Source: Planctomycetota bacterium (GTDB lineage Bacteria > Planctomycetota > Brocadiia > JAADGH01). Taken from it: a stretch of 64,000 nt of DNA. The stretch spans positions 29,635 to 93,634 of the forward strand of contig JAADGH010000061.1 of the NCBI GenBank assembly GCA_013152475.1, read 5' to 3'. The translations under genes and the position numbers were made by a program. The notes below the pieces were generated by a model. The model saw only the letters and a program-made list of their open reading frames with translations. It was not told the DNA's origin and did no database searches. Shown here in pieces: positions 52,376 to 61,994 of this stretch (its first letter is position 1; every line of letters begins with the position of its first letter).

Positions 52376-53905
52376 CTACCCCACGGCCTCCGTTATTCGA
52401 TCGAAGTCGTCCTTTAAGGACCGGTAGAGCTGTTGGTAGATGGGATAGAACGTGGCGTAGGCCGTCGAGTTCTCCGGGTTCGGCTGCGTCTCGCTGGCGA
52501 CCTTGATGGTCGCCTCGCAGGCCTGCTCCACAGAGCCATACACCCCCGTCCCAACGCCCGCCAGGAGGGCCACACCGTACGCCGGCCCTTCGTGGGCGTT
52601 GATCGTGCACACGGGCTGTTCGTAGATATCGGCCTGCATCTGGCGCCAGAACTCGCTCCGAGCGCCGCCCCCGGAGACGCGGATCTGACTGACCTCCACC
52701 CCCATGCCCTTGATGATCTCGAGGGAATCCTTCATGCCGTACGTAATCCCCTCCATCAGCGACCGGATCATCTCGTTCCTTCCATGCCGCACGGTCAGGC
52801 CGACCCACGCCCCCTTGGCGTTGGGGTTTGCGTGGGGGGTGCGCTCGCCGGTGAGATAGGGCAGGAAGATCAGCCCCTCGCTCCCGGCCGGCGCCTCCTC
52901 GGCCTCCTCGCAGAGAATGTCGTAGGGATCGCACTTCACCTTGTTTGCTTGTTCTATCTCCAACTCTGCCAGATTGTTGCGCCACCACTGGAACGCCCCC
53001 CCCGCCGACAGCATCACCCCCATCACGTGCCACTTGCCGGGAACGGCGTGGCAGAAGGTATGCACGCGGCCCTGCGGATCGGTCTGCACTTCATCCGCAA
53101 AAGCGAACATGACCCCGGACGTGCCCAGCGTTGCCGAGATGATGCCCGTCTTTACAATGCCATTGCCCACGGCCCCGGCGGCTTGATCGCCAGCGCCGCC
53201 GACGACAGGCGTGCCGCTTGGAATGCCCAGATCGGCAGCAATCTCGGGCAGTATTCTGCCGCTCACTTCCGTTGACTCGAAGCATTCCGCGAGCAGATCC
53301 TTGTCGATCTCCAGCTCACTCAGCATCTCCTCCGACCACGTCCGGTTTTTCACGTCCAGCAGGAGCATGCCCGACGCATCACTCACTTCCGTGGCATACT
53401 CTCCGGTCAGCTTGAGGCGGATGTAGTCCTTGGGCAGGAGCATCTTTTTCGTCTTCTCGTATATCTCGGGTTCGTTCTTGCGGACCCAGAGGATCTTCGG
53501 GGCCGTGAAGCCGGTGAGGGCGGGGTTGCAGACGAGGTCGATCAGCCGCTCCGCGCCGATCTTGTCCGTGATCTCCTCGCACTCCGCCCCCGTTCGCTGG
53601 TCGTTCCAGAGGATGGCGGGCCGGAGCACATTGTTGCCCTCATCGAGACAGACCAGCCCGTGCATTTGCCCGGACAGGCCGATGCCCTGCACCTCGCTCC
53701 CGTCGATCCCCGCTTCCGCGATGACCCGTTTCACGGACTCCGCCGTCGCGCGCCACCAGTCGGCGGGGTCCTGCTCGGACCACAGGGGGTGCGGTGAGAG
53801 ACAGGGGTATTCTTCAGTACCATTTCCGAGGATTTCGCCGGCCTCATCCATCAAGAGCGTCTTGGTCCCGGAGGTGCCGACGTCAATCCCGATTAGATAC
53901 CCCAT
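52376..53905 (-). CDS. xylB: Xylulokinase
   Basis: A 509-aa FGGY-family sugar kinase that phosphorylates D-xylulose with ATP. ATG 53905 follows AAGGAAGG. Motifs: [18 protein letters not shown] (phosphate 1), [15 protein letters not shown] (xylulokinase-type), [47 protein letters not shown]. Length and the LSGQMHGLV motif fit xylulokinases rather than glycerol kinases. It has its own near-consensus promoter. It lies downstream of a sugar isomerase and an acetyl-xylan-esterase-like gene, a plausible xylan/pentose group, but no xylose isomerase (xylA) is obvious. Confidence 0.9.
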   Translation of the reverse strand: MGYLIGIDVGTSGTKTLLMDEAGEILGNGTEEYPCLSPHPLWSEQDPADWWRATAESVKRVIAEAGIDGSEVQGIGLSGQMHGLVCLDEGNNVLRPAILWNDQRTGAECEEITDKIGAERLIDLVCNPALTGFTAPKILWVRKNEPEIYEKTKKMLLPKDYIRLKLTGEYATEVSDASGMLLLDVKNRTWSEEMLSELEIDKDLLAECFESTEVSGRILPEIAADLGIPSGTPVVGGAGDQAAGAVGNGIVKTGIISATLGTSGVMFAFADEVQTDPQGRVHTFCHAVPGKWHVMGVMLSAGGAFQWWRNNLAELEIEQANKVKCDPYDILCEEAEEAPAGSEGLIFLPYLTGERTPHANPNAKGAWVGLTVRHGRNEMIRSLMEGITYGMKDSLEIIKGMGVEVSQIRVSGGGARSEFWRQMQADIYEQPVCTINAHEGPAYGVALLAGVGTGVYGSVEQACEATIKVASETQPNPENSTAYATFYPIYQQLYRSLKDDFDRITEAVG

Positions 53906-53954
53906 AATTCCTTCCTTTCGTTTGTGGACGACATTGCTATACGAATGCGGAGGG

Positions 53955-53983
53955 ATTCTACTGGTATAAGGAATAGGTGTCAA
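53955..53983 (-). promoter_or_regulatory. sigma70-type promoter for xylB
   Basis: Minus strand TTGACA (53983-53978), 17-bp spacer, TAGAAT (53960-53955). Leader ~42 nt. Confidence 0.7.
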
Positions 53984-54009
53984 GCAAATTAGACTACGGG
54001 TTTCCCGCC

Positions 54010-54843
54010 TCAGACTCCCTTTGCAAATCGCTTCAGGTTCTCGAAGGACTGCCTGATATCTTTCCTTGCTACCGGTTCTCTCCCGGGCGGGCAATCGGAA
54101 ATCTCCACCATCAGCGTTCGGGTGTAATTCACTTCGCGGAACGCCGCCATCACACTCGGCCAGTCGATCGTGCCCAAGCCGGGGGGCAGGTGGTCATCGC
54201 GCTCGCCGAAGTTGTCCTGCAGGTGTGTGGTCAGCAGGTGGTCGCCCATGACGCGGATGGCCTGGGAGGGATCGAGGCCCTTGATCGCTGCATGGCCCGT
54301 ATCGATGTTGAAGCCCACGTTCGGCAGGTCGAGCGTTCGGATCACGTGGGCAAGAAATTCCAGGTCCGTCTTCGGCCCGCAGTTCTCGACCGCGATGGCG
54401 ATGTCCTTCTCCGCCGCCTTGCCCGCCAGGTTGACGAGCGAGGCCCTCAGCGCGACGCTGCGCTTCAGACGAAGTGGCTCGTTCCCCATGTCCCAATCGC
54501 TGCCGGCGGCGTGGACCACCATGACCTGCGCACCGAGATGATCGGTCGCATCCAGGTTGGCCAGCAGTTTTGTCAGCGACTGGTCGGCTTGCGCTGCCTC
54601 TGCCGGAAGCGCAACCCACGAGTGGGCCGACCAGGGAATCAGACCGATCCGCTCGCACTCCCCCCGCAGGGCGTCGCACTCGTCCAGGGTCAGGCACTCA
54701 CTGTGCGAGAACTCACATGCGTCGAAGCCGCCTTCCTTTACATCATGAAGGGCCTGCTTCTGGGCCTCCAGCGTGAATTGCTCTTTCACATCGGTCAAGC
54801 GTCCGTGCGGATACAGCGTGTTGCAGCCAAGCTTGTTGTCCAT
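54010..54843 (-). CDS. Sugar phosphate isomerase/epimerase (TIM barrel)
   Basis: A 277-aa protein with AGGAGAAG before ATG. It starts [17 protein letters not shown] and has [25 protein letters not shown] (Glu ligand), [15 protein letters not shown] (Asp/His ligands), [12 protein letters not shown] and [10 protein letters not shown]: the metal-binding pattern of the AP-endonuclease-2-like family (Iole/hydroxypyruvate isomerase/epimerase group). 21 nt after the esterase gene, so co-transcribed with it. Substrate unknown; a pentose or uronate derivative is plausible from context. Confidence 0.85.
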   Translation of the reverse strand: MDNKLGCNTLYPHGRLTDVKEQFTLEAQKQALHDVKEGGFDACEFSHSECLTLDECDALRGECERIGLIPWSAHSWVALPAEAAQADQSLTKLLANLDATDHLGAQVMVVHAAGSDWDMGNEPLRLKRSVALRASLVNLAGKAAEKDIAIAVENCGPKTDLEFLAHVIRTLDLPNVGFNIDTGHAAIKGLDPSQAIRVMGDHLLTTHLQDNFGERDDHLPPGLGTIDWPSVMAAFREVNYTRTLMVEISDCPPGREPVARKDIRQSFENLKRFAKGV

Positions 54844-54864
54844 TGTCTTCTCCTAATGGTTGTC

Positions 54865-56850
54865 TCAGTTTTGGAGCTGCTTCACCGTCCGAATATTGTC
54901 TCCCGCACCGCAGGTCTCGTAGCATTTCTTCGTCCAGGCATAGGCCCTTGGCATCTTGCCCACGAACGTGATCGGGCGGGGGAAGGCCAGAGCCAGGTTG
55001 TGCGGCAGGTCACCGGTCTTCAGTGCGTTGAGGAACTCCGGCCCGGAGTCCCAATGCGTTGTGACGGGGTCCTGCAGCACGATCTCGGAGATGCCGGGAT
55101 CGAGCAAAGCAGCATAGATCGCGATGGCCGCCTCGGCGCCTCGACCGAAGACGACGATGTCGCCGATGTTCGTTTCATGGCGAAGGACTTGGATCGCGGA
55201 GAGCAGGTCGAGCGTCTTCCGCTCATAGAAACTCTGGCCTACGATGGGATACGCTCGCCGGGCGGTCCACTCGATGCCCGGACCGATGGAGCCGCCGCCC
55301 GTGCCTCGGACCTCGACACAGGCGAAGCCGCCGGCCTTGGGATTCGTGCCTTCGTTCCCTGCACCCCGCGCACAGAACGGACTGCGCACGTCCGGGCGCA
55401 TGGCGCCGATGAGAAGCGGATAGGGCCGCGGCCCGTCCATGGGAATCGCCAGCCTGGCCCGGATGAGCATGCCCGGCTCGGATTCAAACTCGTAGGTGCG
55501 ATACTCGTGGCTCCCGCCCCGTCCCTCGCGGCGGCAGGTATAGGCCGGGACGTTGATCGTCTTCGGAATCTGGCGGAAGGTGAGCTCGCGCAGCTTCTTG
55601 AGACTCGCCTTCTGATGCTTCTGCCATTGGGCCTTGCTCTTGACCTCCGGCGGGTCGGGCAGCGGGATGAAAAACTTGTCCACGTCCTTCAGCCTGTCGC
55701 CGGCGGGGGGCTTCATCGTTTTGTAGACGGCAAGGTCCTCGTCCTTCTCGGGATTGTCGGCCAGGTCGTCCAGGACGCGCCGGTCGGAGCCTTTCAGGTG
55801 CTTCTCGAACCAGTTGAACAGGGCGATGCGGGTCTTCGGGGAGTAGCCGTGCGGTGTCACGGCCTCGACGAGCTCGATCTTGTCCTCGCAGCCGTAGGCG
55901 ATGTAGAGCTGCCGCGCGCGATGGACGAGATCGCGAAAGGCATACGGCCGGAACAGGACGTCCTCCGTCGCGGCACAGACCATCAACGGGCGCGGCGCGA
56001 TGAGACTGGCCAGGTCGGGAAAGTCCCAGCCGTATGTGTTGACCCAGTAGGTGCAATCGCAGTGGCCGTCGATGGTGCGGTCGCGCACGTGCTGAACCAT
56101 GTTGCCCGTCTGGCACGAGGGAACCACCACCTTGAAGCGCGGGTCGGCGGCGCCGGTGAACCAGGAGACGGTTCCGCCGCCCGAGTTGCCCGTGATGCCC
56201 AGGCGCTCGGGGTCCACCTCGGGGCGCGACTGGAGGTAGTCGGCCGCGCGCATGGCCGCCCAGACCTCGACGCCGGCGGGGGAGTAGCCCTGGCTGTACC
56301 AGTGCCACCACTGATTGCGGTATGTGCCGTGGTGGAAGCCGCCGTTCTCGCCGATCTGGATGGCATCGAGGACCATCGACACATAGCCATGCTCGCCGAA
56401 CCAGCGGGGATGCAACTGGTAATGGAACTTGCCCCGGCCTGCGTGGCCGCAGACGTAGATCACGGCGGGCAACTTGCCGTTGATCTCCTTCGGACGATAC
56501 AGGTTGCACGCGATGCGGCAGCCGGGGATCGGCTGGAAGTGGAGCTTCTCAATGACGTAGCTCCCCCGGTCCACGATGCCGGTGATCTTGACCTTCAGGT
56601 CGGTCCTCGGCGGGAGCGGATCGAGGCCAAGCATCTCCAGCCACTTGCGCCGCTTCTCGGGGAGCTGTTTCTTCCAGACGTCAATCGGCGGCAGCTCGAA
56701 GATGGACTGGCTTGAGACTTCTTTTGCTCGTCTCACGAGACATGAGTAAAGCATCGTCGGTTCCTCCTGGGCATGGACCCGCAACACAAACAAGTCAAGG
56801 CAGATGAAAATTGCGACACCCATCATCATACACTGGATTCGCGTTTTCAC
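54865..56850 (-). CDS. Secreted acetyl-xylan-esterase-like alpha/beta hydrolase with duplicated fold
   Basis: A 661-aa protein starting at GTG 56850 with GGAGGAGAGG upstream. Signal peptide ends LRVHA-Q. First alpha/beta hydrolase domain (~100-350): VIYVCGHAG, WWHWYSQGYSPAGVEVWAAM, nucleophile S223 in GITGNSGGG, APRPLMVCAATEDVLFRP, EAVTPHGYS supplies the His. Matches Planctomycete-type acetyl-xylan-esterase/dienelactone-hydrolase relatives. A second hydrolase-like half (~400-661) has VFGRGAEAAIA where a nucleophile elbow should be (Ser replaced by Arg), so it is probably non-catalytic. Periplasmic carbohydrate deacetylation is likely. First gene of the run to xylB. Confidence 0.82.
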   Translation of the reverse strand: MKTRIQCMMMGVAIFICLDLFVLRVHAQEEPTMLYSCLVRRAKEVSSQSIFELPPIDVWKKQLPEKRRKWLEMLGLDPLPPRTDLKVKITGIVDRGSYVIEKLHFQPIPGCRIACNLYRPKEINGKLPAVIYVCGHAGRGKFHYQLHPRWFGEHGYVSMVLDAIQIGENGGFHHGTYRNQWWHWYSQGYSPAGVEVWAAMRAADYLQSRPEVDPERLGITGNSGGGTVSWFTGAADPRFKVVVPSCQTGNMVQHVRDRTIDGHCDCTYWVNTYGWDFPDLASLIAPRPLMVCAATEDVLFRPYAFRDLVHRARQLYIAYGCEDKIELVEAVTPHGYSPKTRIALFNWFEKHLKGSDRRVLDDLADNPEKDEDLAVYKTMKPPAGDRLKDVDKFFIPLPDPPEVKSKAQWQKHQKASLKKLRELTFRQIPKTINVPAYTCRREGRGGSHEYRTYEFESEPGMLIRARLAIPMDGPRPYPLLIGAMRPDVRSPFCARGAGNEGTNPKAGGFACVEVRGTGGGSIGPGIEWTARRAYPIVGQSFYERKTLDLLSAIQVLRHETNIGDIVVFGRGAEAAIAIYAALLDPGISEIVLQDPVTTHWDSGPEFLNALKTGDLPHNLALAFPRPITFVGKMPRAYAWTKKCYETCGAGDNIRTVKQLQN

Positions 56851-56876
56851 CCTCTCCTCCTCCCCAATAGTTGGGG

Positions 56877-56905
56877 ATTATATACCACGGATCAATGGAA
56901 CTCAA
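56877..56905 (-). promoter_or_regulatory. sigma70-type promoter for the esterase operon
   Basis: Minus strand TTGAGT (56905-56900), 17-bp spacer, TATAAT (56882-56877), with a ~20-nt leader. Confidence 0.7.
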
Positions 56906-57257
56906 CGAGAGAAGTGAAGGAATAATCGATGCCTCTGCGGGCGCGTGTCAGCTCTCTCGGTAAAATGAAGGCGTGGAGTTGCCAACGAGGCTAAACGATG
57001 ACGGTGTCTGTGGAGTGCGCAAGCCATGCTTGCGCCTTGACACCGGGAAGCCGTGCTTCCCGGCGGTGGCGCAACAACCGTGCGGGGCCGCAGAGATGGC
57101 CTGACGGGGACAGACCGACAACGGAAAAGCGGGAAGCGTGGCTTCCCGCAAGAAAGGCGGCAGCACGGCTGCCGCACTCCAAAGCGACCGCAAGGCCGCA
57201 TCAAGGAATATGCCGTTCCATGGCCGAGAGAAATGAAGGAATAATCGATGCCTCTGC
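56906..57257. repeat. 33-bp direct repeat flanking four triplet-loop palindromes
   Basis: 56906-56938 and 57225-57257 are 33-bp direct repeats with one mismatch (CGAGAGAA(G/A)TGAAGGAAT and onward). Between them lie four hairpins each with a 3-nt loop: arms GCGCAAGC (57017-57035, loop CAT), CCGGGAAGC (57043-57063, CGT), GCGGGAAGC (57129-57149, GTG), GCGGCAGC (57157-57175, ACG). No protein-coding frame of note. Likely a REP-type cluster or a small mobile element. Confidence 0.75.
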
Positions 57258-57332
57258 CAGGGGCTTGCGCGGCGTGCGGATGTCGTGGTATCTTGGCGAA
57301 GCCGGATTCGAGCGACCTTCGAGAGCATACTC

Positions 57333-58067
57333 ATGCGGAATATCAAGATCACCATCGAATACGACGGCACGAACTACTGTGGCTGGGAGCGCCAAAAGAA
57401 CGGCATGTCGATCCAGGAGATGCTGGAGAAGGCCGTCGAGGGTGTGACGGGAGAGAAGACCGTTGTCCACGGCTCCGGCCGCACGGACGCCGGCGTCCAC
57501 GCTCTGGGCCAGGTGGCCACGTTCAGCACATCCTCTGCCATCCCGACAGAAAAACTCCTTCTCGCAGTCAACACGCATCTCCCGGAGGACATCGTCGTCA
57601 AGAGAATCGAGGAGGTTTCTGAAAAGTTACACGCTCGTTACAATGCGAAGTCGAAGGTGTATCGCTACACCGTCCTCACCGGTCCCGTGGGCAGCGCCCT
57701 GGACCGGAACCGTATCTACCATGTGAAGTATCGCCTCGACGAGAAACGGATGATCGACGCGGCGGAATGTCTCATCGGCGAGCACGATTTCCGGTCGTTC
57801 ACCACGGAGGCCCGGGCGAAAAAAAACACCGTCAGAACGCTTCTCGATCTCAAAATCGAGCGTGAGGGGGAGCGCATCATTTTCACCTTCGAGGGGAGCG
57901 GGTTCCTCTATAACATGGTCCGGGCCATCGTCGGCACACTCATCGACATCGGCCGCGGCCACCTAAGGGTGGAGGAGATGAAGGCCATTCTGGAGGCCCG
58001 GGACCGCTCTGAAGCCGGCCCCACGGCCCCCGCGAAGGGGCTCTGTCTCGTCGAAGTCAAGTATTGA
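57333..58067 (+). CDS. truA: tRNA pseudouridine(38-40) synthase
   Basis: A 244-aa protein of normal TruA length that isomerises uridine to pseudouridine at positions 38-40 of tRNA anticodon arms. It starts NIKITIEYDGTNYCGWERQ, with catalytic Asp52 in GSGRTDAGVHALGQ, then HARYNAKSKVYRYTV, HDFRSFTTEAR and FLYNMVRAIVGTLIDIGRG, all family motifs. ATG 57333 was selected because homologous N-termini start here; the extension upstream (57285) lacks support. A weak promoter (TTGCGC 57265, TATCTT 57289, 18-bp spacer) precedes it. Confidence 0.96.
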   Translation: MRNIKITIEYDGTNYCGWERQKNGMSIQEMLEKAVEGVTGEKTVVHGSGRTDAGVHALGQVATFSTSSAIPTEKLLLAVNTHLPEDIVVKRIEEVSEKLHARYNAKSKVYRYTVLTGPVGSALDRNRIYHVKYRLDEKRMIDAAECLIGEHDFRSFTTEARAKKNTVRTLLDLKIEREGERIIFTFEGSGFLYNMVRAIVGTLIDIGRGHLRVEEMKAILEARDRSEAGPTAPAKGLCLVEVKY

Positions 58068-58072
58068 CCGAT

Positions 58073-58100
58073 TTGCATTCCGGCTCCCATGTGATAAAAT
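58073..58100 (+). promoter_or_regulatory. sigma70-type promoter for the transglutaminase gene (leaderless)
   Basis: TTGCAT (58073-58078), 16-bp spacer, TAAAAT (58095-58100). The start ATG is at 58107, seven bases after the -10 box, exactly where transcription is expected to begin, and no ribosome site is present. Confidence 0.55.
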
Positions 58101-58106
58101 TACAGT

Positions 58107-60287
58107 ATGAGAGTAGACCGGAACCTACGATTAGCCCTCTTGCTGCTCGTCCTGATCGGGTCGTTTATCCTCTCGCTCGGAGAAGAGTCCTACCTGTTTT
58201 TCTTCATTGCAATCGTCGCCTGCGCCGCGCACTGGTTCGGCATGGACGAATGGCAGGGCATGAGCGAAGAGAGGGCGCGGCTGCTGGTCGGCGTCGCCGC
58301 GCTGGTGGCGCTCATGGAGCGCGTGGTCTTTGAGCATTACGTCATTATCTGCACCGCCCACTTCCTGGCCCTGTCGCAGCTCATCGTCCTCTGGACGAAA
58401 CCCGACAACCGACGCATCGCGCTGATCATCCTGATTACGCTCGCCCACGCCGCCGTGGGCACGGTGCGGACGGTGGAGCTTGGCTACGGTCTCTGCATCA
58501 TTCTGTTGACGGTCTGTGTGTCATGGGCCCTTGTGCTGTTTCTGCTGCGCCGCGAGACGAACAACGCAGGGACGGACAGGACCCGTCCTGCGGACGGCAT
58601 GGTTCGCCCCTCCCTGCGAGTCGGCGCCTGCGTGCTCGCCGTGGGGGTTGGCGTCTTCTTCATTCTGCCCCGCACCCAGGCCAACATGTTCCGGCAGAAT
58701 ATCGTGTCCCGGGCCCAGGCGATCTCCGGGTTCTCCGAGCGCTGTGCGTTGGGCGACCTGGGCCGGATCAAGATGAGCTCCCAGAAAGTGATGGACGTGA
58801 AACTCACCACAAAAGACGGTCAGCCCACCCAGGCGAAAGGGGTGCCTCTCTACTGGCGCGGGACGGCGCTGGACACGTACCGCTTCGAGGGCGGGAGGTG
58901 GGCATGGACGCGGAGCCGGAGACGGTACCGGTGGAAGCGCAAGATCACCGACCCTATGTTCGGGTTTGCGCGCGGGGGGGGCGAACTGGTGCAAACGATC
59001 ACTCTGGAGCCGATCAACACCCGTGTGCTCTTTGCGCTCTACCCGATCGAGTCGCTCCACATCCAGGGATGGGCGGGGGAGGTTATCTTCTACGAGCCGG
59101 TGGCCGGCATGATGGTGACGAGGGCGCCCCGGACGAAGATCATCAAGTATGTGGTCGTCTCCGACGTTCTTCCATTTCCTCCGAACCGGCCCCTTCGGGA
59201 GGAGGACCGGTATCCGAGACGGGAGGAGCGATCCATCATGCAAGCCCTGACCACTGTTCCCGCCGAGATCGATTGGCGCGTCGAGGGCCTTGCTCGGCAG
59301 ATTACCCGTTCAGCCGCGACGCCCCGGGCCAAGGCGAGACTGCTGGAGGACTACCTGCGGGATTCCGGGGGATACAAGTACACCACCGACATGTACACTA
59401 CGCCCGGGGCGGAGCCGGTCTCCGATTTTCTGCTGAAACAGAAACAGGGGCACTGCGAGTATTTCGCATCGGGCATGGTCATCATGCTGCGCACCCTCGG
59501 GATTCCGGCGCGAATGGTCAACGGGTTTCACGGGGGCGAATGGAACGAGTTCGGCCGCTTCTACGTGGTGAGGCAGAGCGACGCCCACTCTTGGGTGGAG
59601 GCCTATTTTCCGGAGACCGGCTGGCAGACATTTGACCCCACCCCCGCCGTGACCGAGACGCCTGCCTTCGGCATGCGGATGGCCGGTCTGGTCCGGAGGC
59701 TGACGGATTTTTTCGATATTACGTGGGTGAATCTCTTTATCGCCTACAGCCGGGACGACCAGAGGGAGTTCTTCGGAGCGGCGGCGCAAAATGCGCTTAA
59801 CACGAATGGTTTCAAGGGGTTAGAAGAGCTTGCAAATCGGCTCCTCACGCCGATAGCGAACCTTCTCGCCAAAGGGCCAAAGGAGACCGAAGAGGCGGAA
59901 GGGGAGACCGGGCAACCTGGAATCGTCAGGGCGAGCAAGGTGTTTGCGGTTTTGGTGTTGACAATTCTTGCGGCAGCGGTTATAGTGTGTGGACTCTTCA
60001 AGATCGTGTACTTTCTGTTCGGAAAACGCCTCAACCTGGATACGCCCGGTCTGTTGTACGATAGGTTCTCGACAGTCGTGGAAAGGCAGGGATTCCAGCG
60101 GAGGCCGGGCCAGACTCCTTGGGAGTTCGCCGTTCTGATCGCGTCCTCGATGCCGGAATGGGCGGAGGATGTGCAGGAGATTACGGTTCGTTTCTGCGGG
60201 GCTCGGTATGGCCGCCAACAGCTTTCGCCGGAGACGATCGGCGACCTGAAGGCGCGTATCAGCAGGCTGGCAGCATCCTCTCGGTGA
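58107..60287 (+). CDS. Transglutaminase-like TgpA-family membrane protein
   Basis: A 726-aa protein. N-terminal region has several hydrophobic helices (LALLLLVLIGSFILSLG and others to ~residue 200, DUF3488-like), a periplasmic region, then a transglutaminase core with Cys in GHCEYFASG (~449), His in DAHSWVEAYFPE (~493) and Asp in TFDPTP (~510). A further helix at ~620 (VLVLTILAAAVIVCGLF) and a C-terminal DUF4129-like region end in AARISRLAAS. The Cys-His-Asp triad is intact. Family members are envelope proteins of essential but unclear biochemical role, often next to MoxR and DUF58 genes, which are absent here. It follows truA by 39 nt and appears to be leaderless. Confidence 0.88.
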   Translation: MRVDRNLRLALLLLVLIGSFILSLGEESYLFFFIAIVACAAHWFGMDEWQGMSEERARLLVGVAALVALMERVVFEHYVIICTAHFLALSQLIVLWTKPDNRRIALIILITLAHAAVGTVRTVELGYGLCIILLTVCVSWALVLFLLRRETNNAGTDRTRPADGMVRPSLRVGACVLAVGVGVFFILPRTQANMFRQNIVSRAQAISGFSERCALGDLGRIKMSSQKVMDVKLTTKDGQPTQAKGVPLYWRGTALDTYRFEGGRWAWTRSRRRYRWKRKITDPMFGFARGGGELVQTITLEPINTRVLFALYPIESLHIQGWAGEVIFYEPVAGMMVTRAPRTKIIKYVVVSDVLPFPPNRPLREEDRYPRREERSIMQALTTVPAEIDWRVEGLARQITRSAATPRAKARLLEDYLRDSGGYKYTTDMYTTPGAEPVSDFLLKQKQGHCEYFASGMVIMLRTLGIPARMVNGFHGGEWNEFGRFYVVRQSDAHSWVEAYFPETGWQTFDPTPAVTETPAFGMRMAGLVRRLTDFFDITWVNLFIAYSRDDQREFFGAAAQNALNTNGFKGLEELANRLLTPIANLLAKGPKETEEAEGETGQPGIVRASKVFAVLVLTILAAAVIVCGLFKIVYFLFGKRLNLDTPGLLYDRFSTVVERQGFQRRPGQTPWEFAVLIASSMPEWAEDVQEITVRFCGARYGRQQLSPETIGDLKARISRLAASSR

Positions 60288-60461
60288 GCCGCGGCCTTCG
60301 GCAGCTTTCAAAGGCGCAGATCCACGATTTGCCGTCGTGCTGACGCATAGCCATCAAAGAGGGGCCTCATTTCGAGCGAGGTATAGGACCCGTGCGTTGG
60401 CAGACAGACCCGTGGAGTTCCGCGTCCGTCTTGTGCGAAGCCCTTTCTCGGCGATGCGGTT

Positions 60462-61988
60462 GTGGATGATAGAATTGGCACAATCGAACTGAGGGGCAAA
60501 AGGGCGCTGGTCGTCGATGACGAAGAGTCCGTCCTCAAGTTCGTCACGGAGGCCCTCGCCCTCGACGGCCTCGAAGTAGTGGCGTGTTCGGGCTTTTCCG
60601 AGGCCGTGGAAGCGGCGCGCCGCAATGAATTCGACTTCCTCATCACCGACCTCAGGCTGACCGACGGCAACGGCATCGACCTGGTGAAAAAGCTCCAGGA
60701 GGTCCGCCCCGGCGTCCCTTCCATCATTATGACCGGCTTCGGCACGCTGGAGAACGCACGCGAGGCCATCAAAGAAGGCGTGTGCGACTTCGTCCTCAAG
60801 CCCTTCGACCGAAACGAGCTGATCACCTCCGTCAACAACGTCCTCCAGCGCCAGATCCTCTCCGAAGAGAACGCCGCTCTCAAACGGCTGGCCGGGCTTT
60901 TCGAGGCCAGCAAGGCCATCAGCGCCATTGTGGACGTGCTGAAGCTCCCCCATCTGGTCCTGGGATCGGCCCTTTCCCAGACGGACGGCGCCAGGGGCTT
61001 TGTGCTCCTGATGGACGGCGAGGAAAACCAACCCAAGCTCGCCTCCGCCGTGGGATGGTCCGACGAGGAGGTGGAAGCCGCCAGGGACAAACTGGCGAAG
61101 CATCCCATCGCCGAGGCCGCCCTTCAAGGCAAGCTGATGCTGATCAGCAGGGACGCAGCCCACCCCCTGGCGCAGGTGAAGACGCTGGAGCGTGTGGACC
61201 CGATCCCCGCGAAATTTATCCTCCCCATGGGCGATGGGGAAGAGCTCATCATGCTCCCGCTCAAGTCCCACAAGCGCATGCTCGGCGCCCTGGCACTCAC
61301 CAAAAACGGCAAAGCCGCGACATTCACCCGCGGCGATCTGCAGATCCTGACCATTCTGGCCCGCCATTCCGGCGTCGCCCTGGAGAACAGCCAGCTCTTT
61401 GCCGACCTGCAGGAGTCTTACGTCGCCACGTTCAAATCGCTGGTTATGCTCATGGAGGCGCGCGATCCCTCCACCCACGGCCATTCCCAGCGCGTGACCA
61501 TGATCTGCGACGAATTGACCCAGGAAATGAACTTGTCCGAAGACCGGGCGCTCACGCTCCATTACGCCGCCACACTCCACGACATCGGCAAATTCGCTAT
61601 CAGCGAATTCATCCTGAACAAGAAAGAGGTCCTGAACGACGAGGACTGGGAGCAGATCTACAAACACCCCGAAATTGCCTACCGTGTCCTCGAACCGATT
61701 CGCTTCCTCGCCGATGCGCGCGAAATCATCCTCCGCCACCATGAGCGCGGCGATGGCTCCGGCTATCCCGGCGGGTTGACGTTCAAAGATCTGACCTTGG
61801 CCGACAATATCTTAATTGTGGCCGATATGTTCGATGCCATGAACGCCGACCGCGCCTACCGGTCCCACATGCGCCCGGACGAGATCATGGAAATCCTTGA
61901 AGGCGAGTCCGGCTCTCGGCTTGAATCGAACGTGGTTGCCGTTCTCCAGAAACTTTTCCGTGAGCAGCGGCTTCCCGCGCGAAGATGA
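60462..61988 (+). CDS. Response regulator with GAF and HD-GYP domains
   Basis: A 508-aa protein from GTG 60462 (no clear ribosome site; the start is the least certain in the region). Receiver (~12-125): acidic pair D19-D20, phospho-acceptor D63 in LITDLRLTDG, and Lys in LKPFD. Middle GAF-like domain (~140-310: GALALTKNGKAATFTRGDLQ). HD-GYP (~330-500): HGHSQRV, LHDIGKF (HD) and HHERGDGSGYPGG. Both HD metal ligands and the GYP motif are present, so it should be an active c-di-GMP phosphodiesterase regulated by phosphorylation. No histidine kinase is adjacent, so an orphan regulator. Confidence 0.93.
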   Translation: MDDRIGTIELRGKRALVVDDEESVLKFVTEALALDGLEVVACSGFSEAVEAARRNEFDFLITDLRLTDGNGIDLVKKLQEVRPGVPSIIMTGFGTLENAREAIKEGVCDFVLKPFDRNELITSVNNVLQRQILSEENAALKRLAGLFEASKAISAIVDVLKLPHLVLGSALSQTDGARGFVLLMDGEENQPKLASAVGWSDEEVEAARDKLAKHPIAEAALQGKLMLISRDAAHPLAQVKTLERVDPIPAKFILPMGDGEELIMLPLKSHKRMLGALALTKNGKAATFTRGDLQILTILARHSGVALENSQLFADLQESYVATFKSLVMLMEARDPSTHGHSQRVTMICDELTQEMNLSEDRALTLHYAATLHDIGKFAISEFILNKKEVLNDEDWEQIYKHPEIAYRVLEPIRFLADAREIILRHHERGDGSGYPGGLTFKDLTLADNILIVADMFDAMNADRAYRSHMRPDEIMEILEGESGSRLESNVVAVLQKLFREQRLPARR

Positions 61989-61994
61989 ATCTTT

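Noticed and set aside
53977..56715. 912-codon plus-strand open frame
   Set aside because: Antisense to the isomerase and esterase genes, which have clear motifs; Asp/Val/Gly/His-rich shadow typical of high-GC DNA.
57017..57175. Possible CRISPR array
   Set aside because: The repeated hairpins differ in sequence and spacing, there are only four, and no cas genes are in the window.
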